A DNA stretch of 64,000 nucleotides from Planctomycetota bacterium (GCA_022600195.1 JAHZKX010000018.1:1-64000); one strand, 5' to 3'; positions 17,583-28,920 are shown, counted from the first letter of the stretch. Notes: generated by a model not told the origin, from the sequence alone. Numbers and translations: made by a program.

Positions 17583-19400
17583 ATGCGCTATCTTAAATTC
17601 TCGATCCTGACAGGAATCGGCCTGTTCGCGCTGGCCATGTTTTTCCTTTCGCAATCCATGCAGGATTTTCTCAATCTACAAACAGAGACTGCGCAAACCA
17701 GCAATGATCTGGAGATTCTTGATTTTTCCCTCGCCGAGCCTGAAAGCTTTCCTGATCTCAATCTGGATTTCCCTGCGGGATCAGATCAATCAAAGACAAC
17801 TCTTTCACAGAGTCCTCACCAGTCTCATTTGCCAATGGCCGACCAAAAGGGAAACCACGACCATCGCCTTCACAGCGCGATGCCTCCGGAACGAAAACCT
17901 TCTCAAATCAACCTGCTCCATCTCCAAAATCAACAAGCCGCAGAGCAACAGTCGCTAAATATCCTGTTACTCACACAAACAACGAAACAACAACGTACGA
18001 CACTTATTGAAGAATTAATCCGTCTTGATGCCGATCTGGTTCGACAAATTGCCTTCAAGCCGACCTTTCAACAAGACCACACTGAAAATAAATTCAAAGG
18101 TATACAGCAGACTTCTCTCAATCATGCAGCAGAAACTCAAACTGTGTCTGCCGGATATAAGGTTCCTCAAAATTCTTCACCGCGAGTTCCTCCTCAAAAC
18201 TCATTTCTCATCCAAAAAGAAACTCCCATACATCTCATAACATCGTTTCGCGGAGCCAAAATCAAAACCATTGGAATCGCTCAACAAAATGGCTCCCTGA
18301 ATCAAACGATCCAGGTCATTCCTTTAATCAGTAATACGGTGATGAATGCCACCGTACTTGGTAGTAATCTGGCCAAACTAAACCTCACATTAAAACTTCC
18401 AGCTCCGGAAGCACTGCCAAAACCAGCTCAAATCAGACTTTCCAGATTGGGAGAATTCCAGCCGTCAGAAATCATCAAACTAACAGGAGTCGGCCTGGTC
18501 GTGGGCTTGAAGGGATCTGGAGATCGCGGGTATACAACAGAAGCCATTCAGGCTTTGAAATCTTCGATCAAAACCATGAATATCGATCTGGATCAAATTA
18601 AAACTCCCATTGAATCCGGTAACCTGGCGAATGTTTCCATCATCGCTCATGTCCCCAATACAGGTGTAACGAAAGGACAGCGACTCAAATGCTATGTCAC
18701 TGCTGACAATGAGACTGTCAATCTCACAGGCGGCTATCTCCTGCCGATGGCCTTACTGGATGCAGGCTCTTTCAAAACAAACGCAGATGCCATTGGTATG
18801 GGACCGATCCTTACCGATCCAAGTCAAAAAAAATCGCAGGCTGTCATCACCGCAGGCGCACAAATTCTTTCAAACCTCAGACCGAATCTAATTTCCAGTC
18901 AGGGACTTCCCCATCTCAAGTTCTTTCTGAAGAATCCCTCTGGCCAGCCGACGTTTGGTCAACTGGTCACACAAAACATCAATCAGTTTCTGAAAACACA
19001 ACACTCCGAAAATACAAAAGCCCTTCTCCGATCTTCCAGTATGATCATGATTTCCTTACCGAATTCAGACCAGCAACAGGCACAGAATTTAGCAGCCAGG
19101 TTACTCTCACTTGAGATCCCCTCACCTTTATCTACGAAGTCTTCTCAGAATCCGGAATTAATCATCGACACGACAAAAACAGAAATTCAAACCAGAGGAA
19201 CGGTACTTCTGCAACCAGCTAAAATTGATTTTAATCACTTCACGCTGGAAATTGCCCCTTCTTCTCCTTTGACAACAACAAGATTAAAAGACCTGTTGAC
19301 CTTAATGCAGCACATGCAGATTCCTGAAACAAAACAGATCCTGTTTCTGCGAACACTTCAACAGCAGGGTAAAATCAGAGCCACTTACCGCGAATTTTAA
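17583..19400 (+). CDS. FlgI-like (flagellar P-ring) domain protein with long N-terminal extension
   Basis: The ATG at 17583 is chosen because a GAGGGAA site lies 5 bases before it and a signal-anchor (about 6-24) follows directly. The 605-residue protein has a Gln/Ser/Thr-rich, low-complexity region to about 280. From about 283 to the end it matches the P-ring protein FlgI: 'RLSRLGEFQ', 'GVGLVVGLKGSGD', 'NLANVSIIAHVP', 'KGQRLKCYV', 'LTGGYLLPMALLDA'. FlgI builds the periplasmic P-ring around the flagellar rod. Here no other flagellar gene is adjacent, and the extension is not part of normal FlgI (about 365 residues). It may be the true P-ring protein of a scattered planctomycete flagellum, or a ring protein recruited elsewhere. 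The next gene is unrelated. Confidence 0.72.
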   Translation: MRYLKFSILTGIGLFALAMFFLSQSMQDFLNLQTETAQTSNDLEILDFSLAEPESFPDLNLDFPAGSDQSKTTLSQSPHQSHLPMADQKGNHDHRLHSAMPPERKPSQINLLHLQNQQAAEQQSLNILLLTQTTKQQRTTLIEELIRLDADLVRQIAFKPTFQQDHTENKFKGIQQTSLNHAAETQTVSAGYKVPQNSSPRVPPQNSFLIQKETPIHLITSFRGAKIKTIGIAQQNGSLNQTIQVIPLISNTVMNATVLGSNLAKLNLTLKLPAPEALPKPAQIRLSRLGEFQPSEIIKLTGVGLVVGLKGSGDRGYTTEAIQALKSSIKTMNIDLDQIKTPIESGNLANVSIIAHVPNTGVTKGQRLKCYVTADNETVNLTGGYLLPMALLDAGSFKTNADAIGMGPILTDPSQKKSQAVITAGAQILSNLRPNLISSQGLPHLKFFLKNPSGQPTFGQLVTQNINQFLKTQHSENTKALLRSSSMIMISLPNSDQQQAQNLAARLLSLEIPSPLSTKSSQNPELIIDTTKTEIQTRGTVLLQPAKIDFNHFTLEIAPSSPLTTTRLKDLLTLMQHMQIPETKQILFLRTLQQQGKIRATYREF

Positions 19401-19505
19401 TCGGCCCTTGCTACCCTGTCTCTCATATGACAGAATAAATCATCTCTCGCGAGTTCTCTGTAAACGTTTCATTCCCCCCCGTTTTTTAATTCAACAGCCG
19501 TGCTT

Positions 19506-20354
19506 ATGCTTTCTGAACTATCAGAATTAGAGTTACTGTCGCTCATGCATAGCACCTTACCCATCGTTTTACTCGCCCTGTTCTGGAGTTGGGAAAGCTG
19601 GGCAGCCTTCAAACCGGTTGTCAAAAAAACTCGCTATCAACACGCTTTTCATAATCTTGCACTGGTCATTCTGAATTCCTTGTTCCTGGGATTGCTCTTT
19701 GGCGCCTCGGTGGAAGTCACTTCCCAATGGTCTCTCGACCACAACTGGGGACTCCTCAATCGATTGCCGCTGGGAATGACCGGTAAAATGATCCTCGCCA
19801 TAATACTCCTCGATGCCTGGACGTTCTGCTGGCATTGGATGAACCACCGCATCCCCCTCTTCTGGCGATTTCATCGCATGCATCACAGCGACCCCTACAT
19901 GGATGTCTCAACAGCGACACGCTTTCACTGGGGAGAATTGATTTTTTCCACACTTTTTCGTCTCTTATTAATTCCTCTACTCGGCTTACAAGCCTGGCAC
20001 ATCATTGTCTATGGCATGCTCGTGTTCCTCTCCACACAATTCCATCATGCCAACATTTCCATAGGTCGCGTTGACCGTTTTTTCCGCTGGTTCTTTGTCT
20101 CTCCTGATATGCATAAAATACATCATTCACAAATACCTGAAGAAACAAACTCCAATTATTCAACCGTCTTTTCCATTTGGGATCGCCTTGCAGGTACCTT
20201 TCGAATGCGCACCGATCTCAAAAATATTCACTTCGGATTAAGCGAGTTCGAACAGCCCCAGTGGCAAACCTTGATTGGCATGTGGAAAACTCCGTTTATC
20301 GGAAAGAGTCACCTAAAAAATAAGAAGGGCGACACCAAAACAACTTCCACCTGA
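19506..20354 (+). CDS. Fatty acid hydroxylase / sterol desaturase family membrane protein
   Basis: The 282-residue integral membrane protein shows the histidine clusters of the di-iron fatty acid hydroxylase superfamily: HWMNH (about 110-114), HRMHH (about 123-127), FHHAN and HKIHHS further on. Several membrane helices surround them. Members hydroxylate or desaturate sterols, carotenoids, sphingolipids or alkylglycerols using oxygen and iron. Some planctomycetes make sterols, but a sterol substrate cannot be inferred here. A GTG two codons earlier is an alternative start; neither has a clear ribosome binding site. It follows the FlgI-like gene by about 100 bases on the same strand, without evidence of a shared role. 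Confidence 0.88.
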   Translation: MLSELSELELLSLMHSTLPIVLLALFWSWESWAAFKPVVKKTRYQHAFHNLALVILNSLFLGLLFGASVEVTSQWSLDHNWGLLNRLPLGMTGKMILAIILLDAWTFCWHWMNHRIPLFWRFHRMHHSDPYMDVSTATRFHWGELIFSTLFRLLLIPLLGLQAWHIIVYGMLVFLSTQFHHANISIGRVDRFFRWFFVSPDMHKIHHSQIPEETNSNYSTVFSIWDRLAGTFRMRTDLKNIHFGLSEFEQPQWQTLIGMWKTPFIGKSHLKNKKGDTKTTST

Positions 20355-20538
20355 GCGGCTACACTCTGTCAATCACTCGGTGCCTGACCGTATTCCCACC
20401 GCAGAAATGTTTTGTAATCCCATATTCTATCAGATATCATCCAACAAATCGGACCTGGACACCTTAAAGAAATTGGGAAGAAGAATTCTATGCGGATCAC
20501 CCACTCTCAACGTTCTGAATATTAAGTTACATACCCTG

Positions 20539-21120
20539 ATGTCTGACAAGAAACTCCTTCAACAGTTTGTCGATTCCTTTCAGCGACTCGATGATGACAT
20601 GGTCGCACTCGACGGGACTCCATTAGAACTCATTGTCAAACGAGAAGTAGATGAGTGGGATAGCTGGAGGGGTGACTTGGACTTGTGGGAGCCCAAACGC
20701 ATTGACACAAACCCGGATCGATTAGAGCCCCTTTATTCTCGCATTGCCGGTCGATTCCCTGTCATGTATGAACAGCTTGTGCTCTCATTTCGCTGGTTGG
20801 AAGTCGACTTACAGATGATAAGATTGTTTGCCAATCCTCCCGGGGTAAATTTATCTGGCCTGACAGAAGCAATTTTTAATGATCCTATTATTGCTGACGT
20901 TCTGATTCCTGCCGGGTTTGTTCCTTTTGCATATGCTCCCTCTGGCAACTATGATGCGCTGTGCTTTGATCTTAACGCTATGACATCACAACGTGATTGC
21001 CCTATTATCCAGTTTGAACATGAATCAATATTATGCGACTTAAAAACAGGTGAGCGTTGGCAACGCTGGGAATCATTCCGGGACCTGATGACAGAAATTA
21101 TCTTCCTTAATTGCAAATAA
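20539..21120 (+). CDS. SUKH (SMI1/KNR4)-like protein
   Basis: Reading from the ATG at 20539 the protein has 193 residues; in-frame GTG (20380) and ATG (20407) codons would add 53 and 44, but the upstream part lacks any recognisable sequence. The central block 'PLYSRIAGRFPVMYEQLVLSFRW' and the later 'GFVPFAYAPSGNYDALCFDLN' with 'CPIIQFEHESILC' have the SUKH/SMI1-KNR4 pattern, where an 'xYDxVCFDLN' and 'PIVxxDHExIL' pair is typical. In bacteria SUKH proteins are often immunity proteins of polymorphic toxins, but orphan copies are frequent. No toxin or secretion gene is adjacent, so the role is open. Confidence 0.6.
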   Translation: MSDKKLLQQFVDSFQRLDDDMVALDGTPLELIVKREVDEWDSWRGDLDLWEPKRIDTNPDRLEPLYSRIAGRFPVMYEQLVLSFRWLEVDLQMIRLFANPPGVNLSGLTEAIFNDPIIADVLIPAGFVPFAYAPSGNYDALCFDLNAMTSQRDCPIIQFEHESILCDLKTGERWQRWESFRDLMTEIIFLNCK

Positions 21121-21226
21121 TTGCCAAGCGTCCCTGAATAATAGAAAACTGCTGCACAACTAACATGAGACCAATCATCATCACAATAAATGATAAATAA
21201 CGTCCCGAAAAGTAGCCTACTACTGA

Positions 21227-21634
21227 CTATTTAGAATGATGAACCGGAATTTCCGCGAGTTTGAGAAAAGCAAGCCAGCGTTCACGACTCTCCTCATCAA
21301 AACCGCACATCGTAATCGCAGATTTCAGTATCGTACCTCGAAATCGTCTATCGTAAACCAGCAGAAATGTTTCGCCCAGAAATACCGATACAAAGGGCAA
21401 GTCTTCTGTGATTCTATTACTGTAGTCAGCCCAATAGCTGGAAGTCAAAGGAAAAGTAACAATACGATCATCGCATCTGATTTCGACATTGTTTGTGACT
21501 GTCCTTAACAAAGGTTCTGCAAAGAAGCAGGGGAAATAAAATTCGACACAAAGACTCACGAGCGGATCGGCGCTAGCCACAGTTAATCCAAAAGCACCTG
21601 AGCGACCCTTCCAGTAATTGAAACAGCCAGTCAA
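21227..21634 (-). CDS. Hypothetical protein downstream of a DUF1501 gene
   Basis: This 135-residue frame starts at TTG, 16 bases after the stop of the upstream DUF1501 gene on the same strand, so translation may be coupled. The sequence is aromatic-rich with three or four cysteines in the first half and a basic/charged C-terminus ('DEESRERWLAFLKLAE'). I do not recognise a family. The TTG start and absence of a strong ribosome binding site leave open that this is a degraded gene. The sense-strand composition resembles neighbouring genes, which supports coding. Confidence 0.45.
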   Translation of the reverse strand: MTGCFNYWKGRSGAFGLTVASADPLVSLCVEFYFPCFFAEPLLRTVTNNVEIRCDDRIVTFPLTSSYWADYSNRITEDLPFVSVFLGETFLLVYDRRFRGTILKSAITMCGFDEESRERWLAFLKLAEIPVHHSK

Positions 21635-21650
21635 AAAATCCAGAATCGCA

Positions 21651-22970
21651 TCAAATCAATTCTGAAATCACTTCGCCTTCTGGCAGCGCAAGCATGGGGC
21701 GGTCATCCAGTGTGCGGAGTTGGGCTTTGGGATCCATGCCCAGAGCATGATAAACCGTGGCGGCAAAGTCTGGTACCGAAACAGGACGGTCCGTGATATC
21801 CGCTGCATGTTTGTCGCTGGATCCCAGAACAAGCCCTCTCTTGATTCCACCTCCACCCAGCGTCAGACTGAAACAGCGGTTCCAGTGATCACGCCCGGGA
21901 GCACGTGGGTCGTTATTCAACCGCGGAGTACGTCCGAATTCACCAGCGGTAATCACCACGGTGTTATCCAGCATGCCTCGTTCGTCGAGATCATTTAAAA
22001 GAGCCGCGTAACCCTGATCATAAGGGGGAACTTCGGTTCTGAGCCGGGGAAAGACTTCCGGATGATGATCCCACCCATAACGTACATAACCTTTCACAGT
22101 CACAAATCGTACGCCCGCTTCGATCAGCCGTCGCGACAGTAACAACCCCTGCCCCACACGATTACGCCCATATTTGTCACGCATCTGATCTGTCTCCTGC
22201 GAGATATCAAATGCGTTCTTGGCGCGCTCTGATGTAATCATGGAAAGCGCTCGCTCGCGAAACTGTTCGTGAGTTCGCGCAAATTGAAGTTGCTGCTCTT
22301 TATTCGATTGAAATTGATCAAGGGCCGACAGCAACGATTGCCGATCACTCAAGCGATCTACGCTCACTGCTTCAGGCGGGCTGAATTCATTGACCTGAAA
22401 ACTACTGCTGTTCGGATCGGGAGTGACAACGAACGGATCATAAGTGCGTCCCAGATAACCGCCGAAACCGGGGGCACCATAACGTGGGCTGTCCAATTTA
22501 CCCACCTGCACGAAAGGGGGTGTCTGGCGTGCACGCCGTTCCTGTTGCCACGTCAACATCGCACCAAATCCCGGCGGATTAATCGCCGGCGTTAAGCGAC
22601 TCCCACTCATCAAATGAAAATCACCCTGCCCATGTGTGGGTGAGTAGGAGTGCATCGAACGAATGAGGGAGAACTTGTCAGCACAATTGGCCAGGTTCGG
22701 CATCAATTCGCACAGGTCCATCCCGGGTACGCGCGTGGTAATCGGTGTCAGCTCGCCACGTATCTCAGCCGGTGCATTCGGCTTCATATCATACATATCA
22801 ATGTGGCTCGGCCCACCCAGCAACCACAATAGAATACAATTCACCTCGCGCCGCGGTTTTGCAGCCTCAGTCGGCTGTCGCATCGTGTCTATCAGGTTAA
22901 CGCCCAAGGCAGACAAACTGCCCACCTGCAGCAATTCACGCCGATTCAACCCTGCATTTAAACGCAACAT
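21651..22970 (-). CDS. DUF1501 secreted protein (alkaline phosphatase-like)
   Basis: The 439-residue protein starts at the internal ATG (22970), so that the twin-arginine-like N-terminus 'LNRRELLQVGSLSALG' stands near the start; an ATG at 22997 would add nine residues. After the signal it has 'LLWLLGGPSHIDMYDMKP' and later 'GEFGRTPRLN' and 'GRDHWNRCF', the recurring metal-site-like motifs of DUF1501. This is a planctomycete-expanded family distantly related to the sulfatase/alkaline phosphatase fold. Function is not established; members are usually encoded beside PSCyt/DUF1549-DUF1553 proteins. Here it neighbours another DUF1501 gene 51 bases upstream on the same strand, so both may be one transcript. 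Confidence 0.9.
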   Translation of the reverse strand: MLRLNAGLNRRELLQVGSLSALGVNLIDTMRQPTEAAKPRREVNCILLWLLGGPSHIDMYDMKPNAPAEIRGELTPITTRVPGMDLCELMPNLANCADKFSLIRSMHSYSPTHGQGDFHLMSGSRLTPAINPPGFGAMLTWQQERRARQTPPFVQVGKLDSPRYGAPGFGGYLGRTYDPFVVTPDPNSSSFQVNEFSPPEAVSVDRLSDRQSLLSALDQFQSNKEQQLQFARTHEQFRERALSMITSERAKNAFDISQETDQMRDKYGRNRVGQGLLLSRRLIEAGVRFVTVKGYVRYGWDHHPEVFPRLRTEVPPYDQGYAALLNDLDERGMLDNTVVITAGEFGRTPRLNNDPRAPGRDHWNRCFSLTLGGGGIKRGLVLGSSDKHAADITDRPVSVPDFAATVYHALGMDPKAQLRTLDDRPMLALPEGEVISELI

Positions 22971-23021
22971 ATTTCGTTTCTCGTCTGAGACGTACATTCA
23001 TCTGAGGGATTTAAGTGAAAC

Positions 23022-24395
23022 TCAAATCACTTCGCGCAGGGGTTCGATACCTTGATCAACCAGATACTGCGGTGTGCCGCTGCTGTCGAAGATGCGGGTA
23101 CCATTGAGATCCAGACCGACGTTGCGATACAGCGTAGCAAAGACTTCCTGAAATTTGACCGGTCTGTCGATCGCAAATTCGCCGTAACGGTTCGTCTTGC
23201 CAATCACCTGACCAGTTTTCATCCCACCACCGGCGAGCATGGCACACGAAACTTTGGGCCAATGATCGCGACTGTTATTTTGATTGATTTTGGGCGTGCG
23301 TCCAAATTCACCCCAGACCACGACGGAAACGTCTTTATCCAGACCGCGTTCGTGTAGATCGGTCACCAGAGCAGAGAGTCCCTGATCGAGCAATGGAAAT
23401 TCCTCGCGAGACTTGGGGAAGTTCATCCCATCAGGACCATGCCAGTCCCAGCGACTGTAATTCAAAGAAACACATCGGGCGCCCGCTTCAACTAACCGAC
23501 GGGCCAGACAGAAGTTTTCGATCATCCGGGGCGCACCGTCGCGCTGAAATTTCTCATCACTCTTCCCGTAACGGGCGAGAATCTTCGGATCTTCTTTCGA
23601 GAGATCTAACGCATCGACCAGTTGCGACGTCGTCAGAATATTCATCGCCTGTTGCGAATAAACATCCATACTCTCCATTAAACCGGAAGTGTCGGCTTCA
23701 CGACGAAACGTGTCGAACGCGCGCCGCAACTCAACGCGATCCTTCAATCGTTCAAGCGTGATGCCCTGCAATATCATATTCTCCGGCGAACTGCGAGCTT
23801 TGCGACCGACAAGATTGAAAGGCGAATGCTGAACTCCCAGAAAGCCACCCGTTCCCGGTTCTCCCCAGGTACGATTGCCCGTTTTATACATCAGAGCAAC
23901 ATTCGAAGGAACCGCGGCATTTACAGAACCTTGAAGTTTCGAGACGAAAGCCCCCGCTGCCGGCCAGCCACTCGGAGGCTGACGACTTCCAAAACGTCGG
24001 CCCGTCATACATTGATAGGCATCGTGTCTGCCGTCCGCATCAGAGATCGAACGCACGGGAATAAACTTATCCATCATGGCCGCCATCCGCGGAAACAGTT
24101 CGCAGATTTCAATGCCGGGTACGTTGGTTTTTATCGGATTAAATTCACCACGGATTTCCGTAGGCGCTTCCGGCTTCGGATCCCACAAATCGATGTGTGA
24201 CGGACCGCCGGGCATGTAGATATTAATGATTGCTTTATGATTGCTGCCGGTCTGGTTATCGTTCTCAGCCTGAAGGACACCAGGTAAGGAAATCCCACCC
24301 AGGGCCATCCCGCCGATTTTCAAAAAGCTGCGACGCGAAACACCATCACAAAATTGACCACGTTTCGCGGTCGATTTACCTAGAATCGTCAGCAT
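23022..24395 (-). CDS. DUF1501 secreted protein (alkaline phosphatase-like)
   Basis: The ATG at 24395 is preferred: it has GGGAAGAA 6 bases upstream and is followed within 20 residues by the Tat-type signal 'SRRSFLKIGGMALGG'; the longer open frame to 24611 has no such features. The 457-residue protein contains 'GGPSHIDLWDPKPEAP', 'WGEFGRTPKIN' and 'SRDHWPKV' and ends 'YLVDQGIEPL', all as in DUF1501. The twin arginine motif implies folding in the cytoplasm before export, consistent with a metal cofactor. It lies upstream of a second DUF1501 gene on the same strand and is divergent from the Gfo/Idh/MocA gene. Confidence 0.92.
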   Translation of the reverse strand: MLTILGKSTAKRGQFCDGVSRRSFLKIGGMALGGISLPGVLQAENDNQTGSNHKAIINIYMPGGPSHIDLWDPKPEAPTEIRGEFNPIKTNVPGIEICELFPRMAAMMDKFIPVRSISDADGRHDAYQCMTGRRFGSRQPPSGWPAAGAFVSKLQGSVNAAVPSNVALMYKTGNRTWGEPGTGGFLGVQHSPFNLVGRKARSSPENMILQGITLERLKDRVELRRAFDTFRREADTSGLMESMDVYSQQAMNILTTSQLVDALDLSKEDPKILARYGKSDEKFQRDGAPRMIENFCLARRLVEAGARCVSLNYSRWDWHGPDGMNFPKSREEFPLLDQGLSALVTDLHERGLDKDVSVVVWGEFGRTPKINQNNSRDHWPKVSCAMLAGGGMKTGQVIGKTNRYGEFAIDRPVKFQEVFATLYRNVGLDLNGTRIFDSSGTPQYLVDQGIEPLREVI

Positions 24396-24662
24396 GCAAT
24401 TTCTTCCCGGGAAACAATGATTCACAACACCATTGAACAAGCATAAAACAACGCTGATATGATAACAGACATGGATTTCGGATGCAATTCGTAACTCTGA
24501 TTTCCCAGAGGTTCCTGAGTACAATGCCCCAAACCAACTGAAAAAGACCCTTTTTCTATTCACCGTCTTCTGCAGAAATAATTTGTACCCCCACAATGTA
24601 TTCGATATCATCGAAGCCTGCTAAAAAAAGCGTTTCCGAATGCCTCATCAAGGATACCCACC

Positions 24663-25985
24663 ATGAATCATGAACTAACACGAAGAAGGTTTCTACAGGA
24701 TTCAACCAAAGTAGCATCCATCACGGCAGCGACTTCGGCATTGGGATACGTGCACGTCTTTGGTGCAGAACAGCCAGCTAAGCTAAACATCGGAATTATC
24801 GGCTGTGGCTCGATCATGGGACATCATGTCAAAGGACTTGTCGAACGAAAAGAGTCGGTTTCCATTTCTTATCTGTGTGATGTCGATCCACAACAAATCG
24901 AACGCATGGCATCGTACATGCAGGGCTTCCAATCAAAGCCCGCCAAACAGACATCCCGGTATGAAGACGTGATCGGCGACAAAAATGTGGACGCGGTTAT
25001 CATCGCTACACCTCATCACTGGCACGCACCGATGACGATCGCCGCCATAATGGAAGGCAAAGACGTTTACATCGAGAAACCCATTTCACACGTTTACAAC
25101 GAAGGGCATCAAATTATAAAGGCGGCGAAAAAATACCAACGCGTCGTGCAACAAGGCAGCCAGATGCGTAACAGCCCTGTCACTCTCAAAGCAGAAAAGT
25201 TATTAAAACAGGGCATTATCGGCGACATAAAAATTGCACGCGCCTGGACCGCCGAATCACGCAGCACCGTCAAACCTGTGCCTGACAGCACGCCTCCCAA
25301 AGGCGTCGATTATGACCGCTGGCTCGGTCCAGCTCCGAAACGTGCATTCAATCAACTCCGCTTCCACCGCTCCTGGCGCATGTTTCGCGATTATGCCAAT
25401 GGCGAAATTGGTGATGATGGAATTCACGATCTGGATATGGCAGCCTGGGGCCTGGGTGTCGACACCCTGCCTCAACAAATCACAGCCCGCGGCAGCCGCA
25501 TGATGTTGCACGGTCACGCCAGCGATTACCCCGATAATATGAACGTCACCTACGAGTACCCCGATGGTCGACTGCTGATCTACGAAAACTACCCGTTCAC
25601 AGCCTATGGTCTGCATGGATTTGACAACGGAAATGTGTTTTACGGCACGGAAGGTCATATGATCTTCTCCAGGCGTGGTGCCTTTAGTGTGTTTCTGGGT
25701 CCCAAGAATAAAAAAGGCCCCACAGAAGGTAAAGAATTAAGAGGCCAACGCGGTTACGCCGAACACATGGCCGATTTCCTGAACGCCGTACGGAATCGCA
25801 CACTCACCAAAGCCAATCCACAAACCGCACATCGTAGTTGTGCTCTCGTGCATTTAGGGGAAATCACCTACCGTACTCGAGGACGTCTTGATTTCGATCC
25901 AAAGCAAGAACAGTTCATCGACTGTGATGAAGCTAACGGAATGCTCGACAAAACCTATCGTAGCCCCTATGGTTTACCCACATAG
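24663..25985 (+). CDS. Exported Gfo/Idh/MocA-family oxidoreductase
   Basis: This 440-residue protein has a Tat-type start (TRRRFLQ, about 6-12) and then an NAD(P)-binding Rossmann fold beginning at about residue 42 with 'IGIIGCGSIMGHH', followed by 'LCDVDP' and 'EKPISH' at about 139-144; the lysine of EKP is the catalytic residue of the family. The C-terminal half is the alpha/beta substrate domain ('GDDGIHDLDMAAWGLG'). Such exported forms are abundant in planctomycetes and are presumed to act on carbohydrates in the periplasm with a bound cofactor. AAGGA lies 8 bases before the ATG. It neighbours an esterase downstream in the same direction. Confidence 0.92.
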   Translation: MNHELTRRRFLQDSTKVASITAATSALGYVHVFGAEQPAKLNIGIIGCGSIMGHHVKGLVERKESVSISYLCDVDPQQIERMASYMQGFQSKPAKQTSRYEDVIGDKNVDAVIIATPHHWHAPMTIAAIMEGKDVYIEKPISHVYNEGHQIIKAAKKYQRVVQQGSQMRNSPVTLKAEKLLKQGIIGDIKIARAWTAESRSTVKPVPDSTPPKGVDYDRWLGPAPKRAFNQLRFHRSWRMFRDYANGEIGDDGIHDLDMAAWGLGVDTLPQQITARGSRMMLHGHASDYPDNMNVTYEYPDGRLLIYENYPFTAYGLHGFDNGNVFYGTEGHMIFSRRGAFSVFLGPKNKKGPTEGKELRGQRGYAEHMADFLNAVRNRTLTKANPQTAHRSCALVHLGEITYRTRGRLDFDPKQEQFIDCDEANGMLDKTYRSPYGLPT

Positions 25986-26045
25986 AAGAAAACAAAACCA
26001 AATGTACCATTGCCTACACCGCCAAGAAACTGGTCTTTTATTATC

Positions 26046-27481
<1,436 letters not shown>

Positions 27482-27517
27482 TTCTTTCACTGAGAAAATG
27501 ATTTAGAGGAAAAGTCC

Positions 27518-28762
27518 ATGAAATACTACCTGTTCCTGAGCCTTTCATTCCTGTTCACTTTGTGCAAAGCACCATCGTTGATCAACGCAGAAGAGCTGCG
27601 CACACCACAGCCTCATCCCTTCGGCAAACGCGATCATGTCATACAACAAATGAATGGCGCGTCTGCACCCACTTCGTTGCCTGCAGAAATCCAATGGATC
27701 AGCGAACCCTGGTACAAAGAACGCAGCGATGAGAATGCCCAAATGCCCTACCTGACATATCTGGCAGAACAGGACCGTGTGATGATGCTGGTGGTCACAC
27801 ATCACCCTACGCACACAGCAATGATCTTCAGTGACGATCACGGCAAAACATGGAGTCAACGAAAATGGTTTAGCCGCGATGCGGAGGGAAAGCCGAAGCC
27901 GGGAATCGTATTAGGTCTAACCAATCTCGGCGGTGGAAAACTGATCGTGCAAAAAGATAACGTCTCGCACGGCCATTGGCGCAGCAACAATTTCGGCGAG
28001 ACGTGGAAACACGTAACCGTCGATGATCCCGTCAAGAAGCGTTATGTATGGGACCCGTTATTGGTTGTGAAAAATCCAGAAGGAGATACCGAAACAGTGT
28101 TCGAAGCCAGTTGGCGACCAACCGGCGTGGCCTGGGGATCACCAGATGGCTTTTATTCACAGGCTTATTTGCGCACCAGTACCGACGAGGGAAAATCCTG
28201 GAGCCCAGAATTGAAAGTTCCACAATGGCTGGGCGTGAACGAGGTCAATCTGATTCAGGGCGCCAATGGCGATTTAGTCGCCGCCTGCCGAACCGACTAC
28301 CCCAAACGATTCGCCCATAATAAACTCGATCATTTTGGTGGACTGGCAGTTTCCACTTCGAGCGATCATGGAAAAACATGGTCGAAGTTGAAGCCCCTGT
28401 ATGAATGGGGTCGTCACCATCCCAGTCTGGTGAAGTTGCCCAACGGAGATCTCGTGATGACATACGTGGTGCGTCTGGGATACCCGGCAACCCATGAGGG
28501 ACACCCACAATTTGGAGTGGAAGCAATCGTCAGCCACGACCATGGACAATCGTGGGATAAAGAACACAGATACATTCTGGCATCCTGGACAGGCAACATC
28601 ACCGGTCCCACAGCCTGGTTTTGCAGCGTGCAATCCACGTCAACGGTACTCATGCCCGATGGAACACTTCTAACCGCCTTCGGAACCGGATTTCGAAATC
28701 CCTCAGATGCAAAAATCTGTAAAATGGATGTGGCCCTGGTCCGTTGGCACCTGAATAAATAA
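27518..28762 (+). CDS. Secreted sialidase-like six-bladed propeller protein (BNR repeats)
   Basis: The 414-residue protein has a signal peptide (about 1-24) and four Asp-box motifs (S-x-D-x-G-x-x-W): SDDHGKTW, STDEGKSW, SSDHGKTW and SHDHGQSW. This is the six-bladed sialidase fold (GH33-like). Catalytic assignment is uncertain: the arginine triad of true sialidases cannot be confirmed by eye, so it could bind or cleave other acidic sugars. AGAGGAAA is 6 bases before the ATG. A second sialidase-like gene lies at 58475. It is the last gene of a likely plus-strand unit (24663-28762) and converges with the FAD oxidoreductase gene. Confidence 0.88.
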   Translation: MKYYLFLSLSFLFTLCKAPSLINAEELRTPQPHPFGKRDHVIQQMNGASAPTSLPAEIQWISEPWYKERSDENAQMPYLTYLAEQDRVMMLVVTHHPTHTAMIFSDDHGKTWSQRKWFSRDAEGKPKPGIVLGLTNLGGGKLIVQKDNVSHGHWRSNNFGETWKHVTVDDPVKKRYVWDPLLVVKNPEGDTETVFEASWRPTGVAWGSPDGFYSQAYLRTSTDEGKSWSPELKVPQWLGVNEVNLIQGANGDLVAACRTDYPKRFAHNKLDHFGGLAVSTSSDHGKTWSKLKPLYEWGRHHPSLVKLPNGDLVMTYVVRLGYPATHEGHPQFGVEAIVSHDHGQSWDKEHRYILASWTGNITGPTAWFCSVQSTSTVLMPDGTLLTAFGTGFRNPSDAKICKMDVALVRWHLNK

Positions 28763-28920
28763 GAACAGTCAGCAAAACGTTTCTGCAGTATTAAAGAAGC
28801 ATTGCCGATTAAAATTGGTGATGCTTCATACCTTTACACACGCTATTCCGATCTGTTGATTTACATAGAATCCTGAGTCACATCCAGTCTCTCGGCTCAG
28901 GAAACCTCGAAAGGTCCTTT

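Noticed and set aside
28796-28831. Hairpin between the sialidase-like and FAD oxidoreductase genes
   Set aside because: Seven-bp outer stem with imperfect inner part and no T run; too weak to call a terminator.
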